From the NCBI RefSeq assembly GCF_007655005.1, contig NZ_SZVW01000032.1, positions 1-64,000 of the forward strand: 64,000 nucleotides of DNA, written 5' to 3'. Source of the DNA: Streptomyces tibetensis. Its GTDB lineage: Bacteria > Actinomycetota > Actinomycetes > Streptomycetales > Streptomycetaceae. Below the pieces are notes generated by a model that was not told where the DNA came from, did no database searches, and saw only the letters and a list, made by a program, of their open reading frames with translations. The translations under genes were made by a program, and so were the position numbers. This document shows positions 42,023-49,218 of the stretch, one piece after another; position 1 is the first letter of the stretch; each line of letters opens with the position of its first letter.

Positions 42023-44818
42023 ATGTACCGACCGGCCGGCGACGACGCCGACCCGACCCCCGCCCCGGCGCGACGCAGCTCGCGCGTGAGACGCATCATC
42101 GCGGGCGCTGCCGGCGCCACCATTGCGGTGGCGAGCCTCATGCTCACCAGCGCCGTCCCCGCACAAGCCGCCACCACCGTCCGCACGTACGCGCCGACGG
42201 GTGTGGGAGGCGGTACGACGACGTCCCCGGACCAGGCGTCCACCAAGTACCAGGTGCAAGTCGCCGGCACGCCCGTCCAGGCCGTGCGGTACACCGCGAA
42301 CCGAAACAACTTCGACATCGCGCGCTTCGCGTCGGACTCCCGGACACCGACGATCACGGTCACGCTGCCCAGCACCACGATCGACACGGTGAACGTCTAC
42401 CCGGCGCGCTACTACCCGCCCGGCAGCGTCTCGGTGAGCACGGACAAGCACACCCTGACGTTCCAGATGTCAGCCGACGCCGGGTTGAACCAAGCGATCG
42501 TGATGGTCAACGGCGACTCGACCAGCGTGACGGGACAGCCCTACCTGGCGGTCATCAACGACCCTCTGGAAGACCCGGCGCAGCGTCCGAACACCACGAG
42601 CGCATCGGACGGTTCCGGCGTCAACCTGCAGACCGGGGTCCTCAACTTCCAGCAGTTCGCCGCGAAGTACCTCGCGGCGCACCCGAACAGCACGGCTCAG
42701 CAGCCTCCCGCCGCGAAGACGAGCTCGATGGCCGGCAAGACGGTCAACGGCACCGCCATCCCCGCCGGTCAGAAGAGCTCGGCCGGGACCCTGGTGAGCG
42801 CGAGCAGCACCAATGTGCGGTACCCGAATGTGCGGATGATGGCCGCCGACGACGTCACGTACGCCCTGAAGGCCGCCATCGACACCATCAAGGCCAACCC
42901 CACGGCGCTCAACACGCTCTACTTCCCGAACGGCACGTACGTGTGGTCCGGTCTCATGGTCAACGGTGTGGACGGCAGCAAGCTCAAGGGCGGCAAGCTG
43001 AAGATCTACACCGACGACGGGGCCCTGCTGAAGAACCGCATCCAGGGGTACATGGAGGCGTTCGAGCCGGCGGTCGGGATCATCAACTCGAACAACATCG
43101 AAATCGACGGCCGAGGCGTCTACGACGGCAACGGCGTGGCGAACTACCGCAGTGACTCGCACGACGCCTACCGCAGCCAGCACCAGGGCGGCGTCATGGT
43201 CATGCACTCGTCGGACATCACGTTCAACGAGACCTACCTGCGCGACTCGAAGCAGTGGAACTGGGAGACCCACACCGCCAAGAGGGTGACGTTCAACAAC
43301 ATCAAGGGCCTCACCCCGTACCCCCAGCCGTGGATCGACGGGACGGACTTCGCGAGCGGCCAGGACATCACCGCCAACGGCGTCTTCACCCTCGGCAACG
43401 ACGACGCGTTCGCCTCCGGCCACTACAACCCCAGCGACGGATTCACCCCGACGGCCGCCGGCGTGTGGGGCAACTTCCAGCTCGGCACCTCCACCCCCGA
43501 CGTCCAGGGCTATGCCAACGCGGTGGGCGCCCACGACGCCGTCGCCGACGAGCTCGGGTTCGACAGCTACCACTGGGACAACGCGGACTCGAAGAACATC
43601 TCGGTCAAGGACACGCTGAGCTGGTCCTCCGGTGCCGGCAACTCGATCCGCATCGGATGGAGTTCGTGGGGATACAAGCTCAACAACTACACGTTCGACA
43701 ACTTCAACTCCATCTCGCAGGGTGCCGGCGGCATCTTCACGCAGAACAGCCCCAAGCCGTACCCGCGTATCTCGAGCATCGTGATCAAGAACAGCTCGTT
43801 CGACACCTCCCGGTACGGGTCGGGACCGATCAGGCTCAACGGCGGCGACGGATCCACCCAGACCATCACCGCCGACGACCAGGCGACCTACGGGTTCGCC
43901 CCCAACCCTGACGGGTCGGGCGCCACGTACACGTACACCAAGACCCCGATCAGCACCTTCAACCTCGACAACGTGTGGTTCTCGGAGCAGAAGCCGAACA
44001 GCAGCCCGTTGAACGGCACCACGAACGTGACGCTGAACAACCTCCGTGTCGGGGGCCAGCTCGTCCAGTACTCCAGCCAGTTCCCGCTGGCGCCGAGCGG
44101 GATCGGCTCGGTGACGTCCACCTTCACGGGCGCGAACGGCCAGACCCAGAACGTCAAGGCCGGCGCCCTCACCAATGGCGACACCTGGGTGGGTGCGTGG
44201 ACCGGCGACCAGACCAAGAACAACTCCTCGGACCTGACCCTCATCACCCGCAACACCGGGGTCGGCCTGATGGGCGAGCAGTACACCACAGGGTCCGGCG
44301 ACGGAAAGATCTCCTACATCCAGTTCCCCCTCAACAGCCTCACCAGGGCACCGAGCCAGGCGACACTCCATCTCACCTACGTCGGCCACCGCTATTCGTC
44401 GGTCCCGTCGACTGACACCGACCAACTCCTCGTGCAACCCGTCACCGACACGACCTGCACCGGCGGCGGCACGTCCTGCCCGGTCAACACGATGACCTGG
44501 CAGAACCGGCCGAGCTTCACCGCCACGAACTCCTCCGTGGCGAAGTCGGCCACCTTCAACCTCGGTTCGACCGTCGTCGCCGAGGGCAGCGGGAACCACC
44601 AGGGCAACCCTGTCGACGGCCGCGACATCACCGTCGACATCACCTCCTTCGTCCAGAACGCCTACACGGCAGGTCAGTCCACGCTCCTGCTCGCCGTCGG
44701 CAACGCGGGGGGCACGAACCACGAGCTGCGCTTCGTCAGCTCGGAAGGCGCCACCGGCTCCGGGAAGCTCACCAACGCGACCGCCGACATGGCGCCCGGG
44801 CTGACCGTGACCCCGTAG
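42023..44818 (+). CDS. Secreted beta-helix glycanase (GH28/GH49-like) with C-terminal binding module
   Basis: 931 residues. Signal peptide (about 22-49, cleavage after AQA). Residues 50-180 look like the Ig-like N-domain of GH49 enzymes (VYPARYYPPGSVSVSTDKHT). Residues 260-690 form a right-handed beta-helix with candidate catalytic acids in WIDGTDFASGQD and LGNDDAFASG and a GNSIRIGWSSWG segment. Residues 710-931 are a DNRLRE/CBM96-like module. This is clan GH-N-like architecture (dextranase, polygalacturonase); the exact glycan is unknown. ATG 42023 follows gaggagag. LacI control with beta-galactosidase suggests a galactose-containing polymer. Confidence 0.75.
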   Translation: MYRPAGDDADPTPAPARRSSRVRRIIAGAAGATIAVASLMLTSAVPAQAATTVRTYAPTGVGGGTTTSPDQASTKYQVQVAGTPVQAVRYTANRNNFDIARFASDSRTPTITVTLPSTTIDTVNVYPARYYPPGSVSVSTDKHTLTFQMSADAGLNQAIVMVNGDSTSVTGQPYLAVINDPLEDPAQRPNTTSASDGSGVNLQTGVLNFQQFAAKYLAAHPNSTAQQPPAAKTSSMAGKTVNGTAIPAGQKSSAGTLVSASSTNVRYPNVRMMAADDVTYALKAAIDTIKANPTALNTLYFPNGTYVWSGLMVNGVDGSKLKGGKLKIYTDDGALLKNRIQGYMEAFEPAVGIINSNNIEIDGRGVYDGNGVANYRSDSHDAYRSQHQGGVMVMHSSDITFNETYLRDSKQWNWETHTAKRVTFNNIKGLTPYPQPWIDGTDFASGQDITANGVFTLGNDDAFASGHYNPSDGFTPTAAGVWGNFQLGTSTPDVQGYANAVGAHDAVADELGFDSYHWDNADSKNISVKDTLSWSSGAGNSIRIGWSSWGYKLNNYTFDNFNSISQGAGGIFTQNSPKPYPRISSIVIKNSSFDTSRYGSGPIRLNGGDGSTQTITADDQATYGFAPNPDGSGATYTYTKTPISTFNLDNVWFSEQKPNSSPLNGTTNVTLNNLRVGGQLVQYSSQFPLAPSGIGSVTSTFTGANGQTQNVKAGALTNGDTWVGAWTGDQTKNNSSDLTLITRNTGVGLMGEQYTTGSGDGKISYIQFPLNSLTRAPSQATLHLTYVGHRYSSVPSTDTDQLLVQPVTDTTCTGGGTSCPVNTMTWQNRPSFTATNSSVAKSATFNLGSTVVAEGSGNHQGNPVDGRDITVDITSFVQNAYTAGQSTLLLAVGNAGGTNHELRFVSSEGATGSGKLTNATADMAPGLTVTP

Positions 44819-44828
44819 ACGCTCGATC

Positions 44829-44862
44829 GAGGCCGGCTCGTCCCGCTGGACGAGCCGGCCTC
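44829..44862 (+). terminator. Terminator after glycanase gene
   Basis: A perfect 15-bp stem (gaggccggctcgtcc and its complement) with a cgct loop, 11 bp after the stop. Confidence 0.85.
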
Positions 44863-44923
44863 AGCCGCGTGGGCCCCCTACCGCTCGTCGAGAGCAGGCC
44901 GGCGCTCCGGTGCTGCTTGCGCG

Positions 44924-44952
44924 CGGTCCCCTGCCGACTCGGCAGGGGACCG
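44924..44952. terminator. Second hairpin, likely back-up terminator
   Basis: A perfect 12-bp stem cggtcccctgcc / ggcaggggaccg with a gactc loop, followed by tccgtttccg. It insulates the PadR promoter from upstream readthrough. Confidence 0.75.
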
Positions 44953-45032
44953 TCCGTTTCCGAACCGTGACGATCGGCCTTCCCCACCCCTCACCTGCGG
45001 TGTCGTACTCACCGCCGCCATCTGGGCCCTAC

Positions 45033-45064
45033 GTATACACCTCGCGTATACATGCTAGGTATAC
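45033..45064. promoter_or_regulatory. Three GTATAC boxes at 13-bp spacing, PadR operator
   Basis: GTATAC occurs at 45033, 45046 and 45059, each palindromic and exactly 13 bp apart, ending 22 bp before the PadR start. The AT-rich TATAC elements also fit the -10 region. This is the probable autoregulatory site. Confidence 0.75.
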
Positions 45065-45085
45065 ACAGTGTGTAGAGTGCGGATC

Positions 45086-45610
45086 ATGTCCATCGGTCAC
45101 ACCCTCTTAGGGCTCCTGGAGTCCGGCCCGCGCCACGGTTACGACCTCAAGCGGGCCTTCGACGAGAAGTTCGGTCACGACCGGCCGCTCCACTACGGCC
45201 AGGTCTATTCGACGATGTCCCGCCTGCTGAAGAACGGGCTCGTCGAGGTCGGCGGCGTCGAGGCGGGCGGCGGTCCCGAGCGCAAACGCTACGCGATCAC
45301 CGACGCCGGCATCACCGACGTACAGCGGTGGCTGGAGACCCCGCAGAAACCGGGGGAATACCTCCAGTCGCCCCTCTATACCAAAGTCGTCCTCGCCCTG
45401 CTCACCCGGCGCGACGCCGCCAAAATCCTCGACGTCCAGCGTTCCGAGCAGCTGCGCGGCATGCGGACCCTCACCGACCGCAAGAGCAAGGGCGATTGGG
45501 CGGATCAGCTGATCTGCGACCACGCCCTATCCCACCTGGCAGCCGACCTGCGCTGGCTGGAACCGACCGCTGCCCGACTCGACAAACTCCGCAAGGCTGT
45601 GACCCGATGA
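45086..45610 (+). CDS. PadR-family regulator of ABC exporter
   Basis: 174 residues: winged helix (HTLLGLLESGPRHGYDLKRA, then HYGQVYSTMSRLLKNGLVE, about 5-62) and a C-terminal helical dimer domain. Such regulators repress adjacent multidrug or peptide exporters. Codon 8 is TTA (45107-45109), so translation should depend on the bldA tRNA and hence on developmental stage. ATG 45086. It overlaps the ATPase gene by 4 bp. Confidence 0.9.
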   Translation: MSIGHTLLGLLESGPRHGYDLKRAFDEKFGHDRPLHYGQVYSTMSRLLKNGLVEVGGVEAGGGPERKRYAITDAGITDVQRWLETPQKPGEYLQSPLYTKVVLALLTRRDAAKILDVQRSEQLRGMRTLTDRKSKGDWADQLICDHALSHLAADLRWLEPTAARLDKLRKAVTR

Positions 45611-46299
45611 CGACTTCTCCCACCGGTTCCCTGCTCGCCGCGCACGACCTGCGCAAGGCGTACGGCCCGACCCGCGCGCTGGACGGCGCCGAGTTCTCCG
45701 TCCACCCCGGCGAGGTCGTCGCCATCATGGGTCCCTCCGGGTCCGGCAAGTCCACACTGCTGCACTGTCTCGCGGGGATCGTGCCACCCGACTCCGGGTC
45801 GATCACCTACAACGGGCGTGAACTGACGGCGATGAGCGACGCCCAGCGCAGCGCGCTGCGCCGCTCCGAGTTCGGTTTCGTGTTCCAGTTCGGTCAACTG
45901 GTGCCCGAGCTGACCTGCGTGGAGAACGTCGCCCTGCCGCTGCGGCTGAACGGCTCCTCCCGCAAGGACGCCGAGCGAACCGCGCGCGGCTGGATGGCGC
46001 GCCTGGAGGTCGACGACCTCACGGCCAAGCGTCCCGGCGAGGTCTCCGGCGGCCAGGGCCAGCGCGTCGCCGTGGCTCGCGCGCTGGTCACCGGACCCCG
46101 CCTGCTGTTCGCCGACGAACCCACCGGCGCCCTCGACTCCTCCAACGGCGAACGCGTGATGGAACTGCTGACCGAAGCGGCCCGCTCGACCAATGCCGCG
46201 GTCGTCCTCGTCACCCACGAGACACGCGTGGCCGCCTACTCCGACCGCGAGGTCGTCGTCCGCGACGGCAGGTCCCGGGACATGGAGCGCGCCGTATGA
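45607..46299 (+). CDS. ABC transporter ATPase (MacB/LolD type)
   Basis: 230 residues. Walker A GPSGSGKST (about 42-50), Q-loop FVFQFGQLVPELT, signature VSGGQGQRVAVARAL, Walker B LLFADEPTGALDSSNG and switch His (LVTHE). It matches the ATPases that partner FtsX-like permeases in peptide or antimicrobial export and resistance. Coupled to the PadR gene and to the permease by ATGA overlaps. Confidence 0.92.
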   Translation: MTTSPTGSLLAAHDLRKAYGPTRALDGAEFSVHPGEVVAIMGPSGSGKSTLLHCLAGIVPPDSGSITYNGRELTAMSDAQRSALRRSEFGFVFQFGQLVPELTCVENVALPLRLNGSSRKDAERTARGWMARLEVDDLTAKRPGEVSGGQGQRVAVARALVTGPRLLFADEPTGALDSSNGERVMELLTEAARSTNAAVVLVTHETRVAAYSDREVVVRDGRSRDMERAV

Positions 46300-48686
46300 G
46301 TTCTCGTAGGGGGCACCTCCCGCGCGAGCGAAGCCGAGCGTGGGGGAGGGCCGCGGACCTGGCCATGGGGGCACGCTTCGCCCTCACCGGCGGGCGCGAG
46401 GGCTGGGTCCGGATGACGCTCACCGCCGTCGGCGTCGGCCTCGGCGTGGCACTGCTCCTGCTGTGCACCGCCCTGCCCAACGTGTTCGCCGCCCGCGGCA
46501 AGGTGGAGGACGCCCGCTTCGACAACACGTTCACGTACTCCCAGAAGGCCCCGCCGAAGGCCGACAACACCTTCCTGATCGTCGACACCGACACCACCTG
46601 GCACGACGACGACGTCCGCGGCCGGCTCCTCGAGCCGGAGGGCAAGCGGGCACCACTGCCCCCGGGGGTCGACAGCTTCCCGGGCGAGGGCGAGATGGTC
46701 GTCTCCCCGGCACTCAAGGACCTGCTCGCCTCCGACGACGCCAAGCTGCTGCGGGAACGGCTGCCGTACAAGATCACCGGCACGATCGGCGAGAGCGGAC
46801 TCATCGGCTCCCACGAACTGGCCTATTACGCCGGCGCCTCGGGGCTGAAACTCACGGAGTTCTCCCCGGTGCACCGGCTGACCGAGTACGGCAAACCGGA
46901 CGCGAAAGCCGAGAAGACCGACCCGGTGCTGCTGCTCATGATCCTCGTCGTGTTCCTTGTGCTGCTGACCCCGGTCGCGGTGTTCATCGCCGCCGCCGTC
47001 CGCTTCGGCGGCGAGCGCCGAGACCGGCGGCTGGCCGCGCTGCGCCTGGTCGGCGCGGACCGCCACATGACCCGGCGGATCGCGGCGGGCGAAGCACTCG
47101 CGGGAGCCCTGCTCGGCCTGGTCGTCGGCACCGGCTTCTTCCTCCTCGGCCGTCGGACGCTGGGCTCCACCGAGGTGCTGGGCGTGAGCGTCTGGCCCAG
47201 CTACCTCGACCCCTCCCCGCTGCTCGCCGCGCTCGTCGCGGTGGCGGTCCCGGTCGCCGCCGTACTCGTCACACTGCTCGCGATGCGCGGCGTGGTCGTG
47301 GAACCGCTCGGCGTCGTGCGCGCGGCCACGCAGCACCGCCGCCGGCTGTGGTGGCGGCTACTGCTGCCGCTGGCCGGCCTCGCGATGCTCTACCCGATGA
47401 TCGGCAAGGGCCACAGGAACGGAGAGTTCAACCAGTACCTCGTCATCGGCGGTGTGCTGTTGCTGCTGATCGGCGTCACCGCGCTGCTCCCCTGGGCCGT
47501 GGAGGCGGTCGTCGTCCGCCTCGGCAAGGGGGCGCTGTCCTGGCAACTCGCGGTGCGGCGGCTGCAGCTGAGCAGCGGAACCGCCGCACGCATGGTCAAC
47601 GGCATCGCCGTCGCCGTGGCCGGAGCCATCGCCCTGCAGATGCTGTTCGCGGGCACGCAGAGCCAGTACGTCAAGGCCACCGGCCAGGATCCCGGCCGGG
47701 TCCAGATGCAGGTCGAGTTCAGCGACCGCAAGCCGCTGTCCGGTGTCGAGCGCGAATTCACCGGCACCAAGGGGGTGCGGACCGCGGTGGCCCTGGCCAT
47801 CTCCCAGTACGGGGACACGCGTCGCGATCCGGAGAACAGCAACGGCCTGACCGTGGGCACCTGCACCGCCCTGCGCGAACTCGCCGCACTGCCCTCCTGC
47901 AAGGACGGCGACGTGTTCGTCACGCGCACGAGGAGCGGCTACGAGGATCCCAGCAACGCCGCCGAAATCGCCGTGGTCAAGCCCGGCCGGCAGCTCTACA
48001 TCGACCCGTCGTACGGCGACGCCGGCGAACGCGGCATCGAGGCGCCCTGGACCGTTCCGGCGAACACGCGGGTGGTGGACGCGCGCAAGGACGCACTGGT
48101 GGAGTCCAACAGTGTGCTGGTCACCCCCGCCGCCCTGCCCGCCGAGGCGGCGCCCGCGCTGGCCTCGGACGGGGTCTATCTGCGCATCGACCCGTCGGTG
48201 CCGGAGGCAAGGGAGTACGCACGCAACGTCGCCGCCCGGATCGACCCCCTGGCCCACACCTACAGCTGGTCGGCGACCCAGGAGGACGAGAAGTACGCCT
48301 CCATCCGCACGGGCCTGTTCGTCGGCTCCGCCTTCGTGCTGGCACTGATCGGCGCGAGTCTGCTGGTCTCCCAGCTGGAGCAGCTGCGCGAGCGCAGGAA
48401 ACTGCTCTCCGTGCTGATCGCCTTCGGCACCCGGCGCCGCACCCTGAGCCTGTCGGTGCTGTGGCAGACGGCCCTCCCGGTCGGACTCGGTCTCGTCCTG
48501 GCCACGACGGTGGGTGTCACCCTCGGCTCGGTGCTGCTGAAGATGACCCGTACACCGGTGGCCATGGACTGGGCGAGCGTCCTGACCATGACCGGCGTGG
48601 GCGCGGCCGTGGTCGGCGTGGTCACGCTCCTCAGCCTGCCGCCCCTGCTGCGGATGATGCGCCCGGAGGGCCTGCGCACGGAGTAA
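46296..48686 (+). CDS. FtsX-like ABC permease
   Basis: 796 residues. A first membrane span (about 45-68) is followed by an extracellular domain, FtsX core spans (about 207-235, 265-285, 300-330), further spans near 350-400, a second outer domain (about 440-670) and a last set of three spans (about 680-785). It forms the exporter with the preceding ATPase. Codons 3-18 derive from a palindromic element (46310-46349); the family-like start is nearer MGARFALTGGREGW, so the N-terminus has been extended in frame. Confidence 0.88.
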   Translation: MSSRRGHLPRERSRAWGRAADLAMGARFALTGGREGWVRMTLTAVGVGLGVALLLLCTALPNVFAARGKVEDARFDNTFTYSQKAPPKADNTFLIVDTDTTWHDDDVRGRLLEPEGKRAPLPPGVDSFPGEGEMVVSPALKDLLASDDAKLLRERLPYKITGTIGESGLIGSHELAYYAGASGLKLTEFSPVHRLTEYGKPDAKAEKTDPVLLLMILVVFLVLLTPVAVFIAAAVRFGGERRDRRLAALRLVGADRHMTRRIAAGEALAGALLGLVVGTGFFLLGRRTLGSTEVLGVSVWPSYLDPSPLLAALVAVAVPVAAVLVTLLAMRGVVVEPLGVVRAATQHRRRLWWRLLLPLAGLAMLYPMIGKGHRNGEFNQYLVIGGVLLLLIGVTALLPWAVEAVVVRLGKGALSWQLAVRRLQLSSGTAARMVNGIAVAVAGAIALQMLFAGTQSQYVKATGQDPGRVQMQVEFSDRKPLSGVEREFTGTKGVRTAVALAISQYGDTRRDPENSNGLTVGTCTALRELAALPSCKDGDVFVTRTRSGYEDPSNAAEIAVVKPGRQLYIDPSYGDAGERGIEAPWTVPANTRVVDARKDALVESNSVLVTPAALPAEAAPALASDGVYLRIDPSVPEAREYARNVAARIDPLAHTYSWSATQEDEKYASIRTGLFVGSAFVLALIGASLLVSQLEQLRERRKLLSVLIAFGTRRRTLSLSVLWQTALPVGLGLVLATTVGVTLGSVLLKMTRTPVAMDWASVLTMTGVGAAVVGVVTLLSLPPLLRMMRPEGLRTE
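46310..46349. repeat. Small Streptomyces palindromic (REP-like) element, copy 2
   Basis: ggcacctcccgcg, core cgagcgaagccgag, then cgtgggggagg. It shares both arms and the core with the copy at 22582-22625. It is read in frame at the start of the FtsX permease. Confidence 0.8.
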
Positions 48687-48706
48687 CTCCACACGCATCC
48701 CCCGAA

Positions 48707-48735
48707 GTGGGCTCCTCCCGCCAGGAGGAGCCCAC
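48707..48735 (+). terminator. Terminator after exporter operon
   Basis: A perfect 12-bp stem gtgggctcctcc / ggaggagcccac with a cgcca loop, 21 bp after the permease stop. Confidence 0.85.
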
Positions 48736-48897
48736 CCCCGCACGCAGGCAAGCCGGGCCGGCATCGGCACAGTCACGGCCGGGCAACCCTCCCGGGCACA
48801 TGCTCAGGGAGCGGTATGACCGACCGAGCGAGATGGAAGACTGGCAGGAGCTCGGATCAGCGAGTCATCGCGTCGGCTCAGCACGGGAGGCGAAGCC

Positions 48898-49134
48898 ATG
48901 TTCGACTACGTCAACGGACTGCGCCCCGAGGAGGCCGCACGCCTGCGCGCGCTGGTCGAGCAATCCCGACCCATTCTCGACCATCACGGGATGGAGGCTG
49001 TCCAGGCATTCCTGGCCGAGCGCGGTATGAGCACCATCCAGGCGATCGCAATCACCCGGGCGTTGCTCGGTATGGCGGAGACACCACTTCAGGTCGCCAT
49101 CGAGATCGTGGGCACGAGCACGGCTCGGCAGTGA
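48898..49134 (+). CDS. Small protein of unknown function
   Basis: 78 residues, predicted all-helical: LRPEEAARLRALVEQSRPIL (about 8-27), MEAVQAFLAERGMSTIQAIA (about 32-51), then AITRALLGMAETPLQVAIEI. No family is recognised. The helix-turn-helix-like middle (VQAFLAERGMSTIQAIAITR) could bind DNA or a partner. Support for a real gene: a gggaggcgaagcc ribosome site before ATG 48898 and balanced composition unlike a GC shadow. Confidence 0.6.
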   Translation: MFDYVNGLRPEEAARLRALVEQSRPILDHHGMEAVQAFLAERGMSTIQAIAITRALLGMAETPLQVAIEIVGTSTARQ

Positions 49135-49218
49135 GTCGGGAGAAGAGGTTCTTGCGCCGGTCCGACCCTTCGAGTCACTCTGCACATGCGGTCGGGCGGG
49201 GTACTGCGTGCGGTGTCG

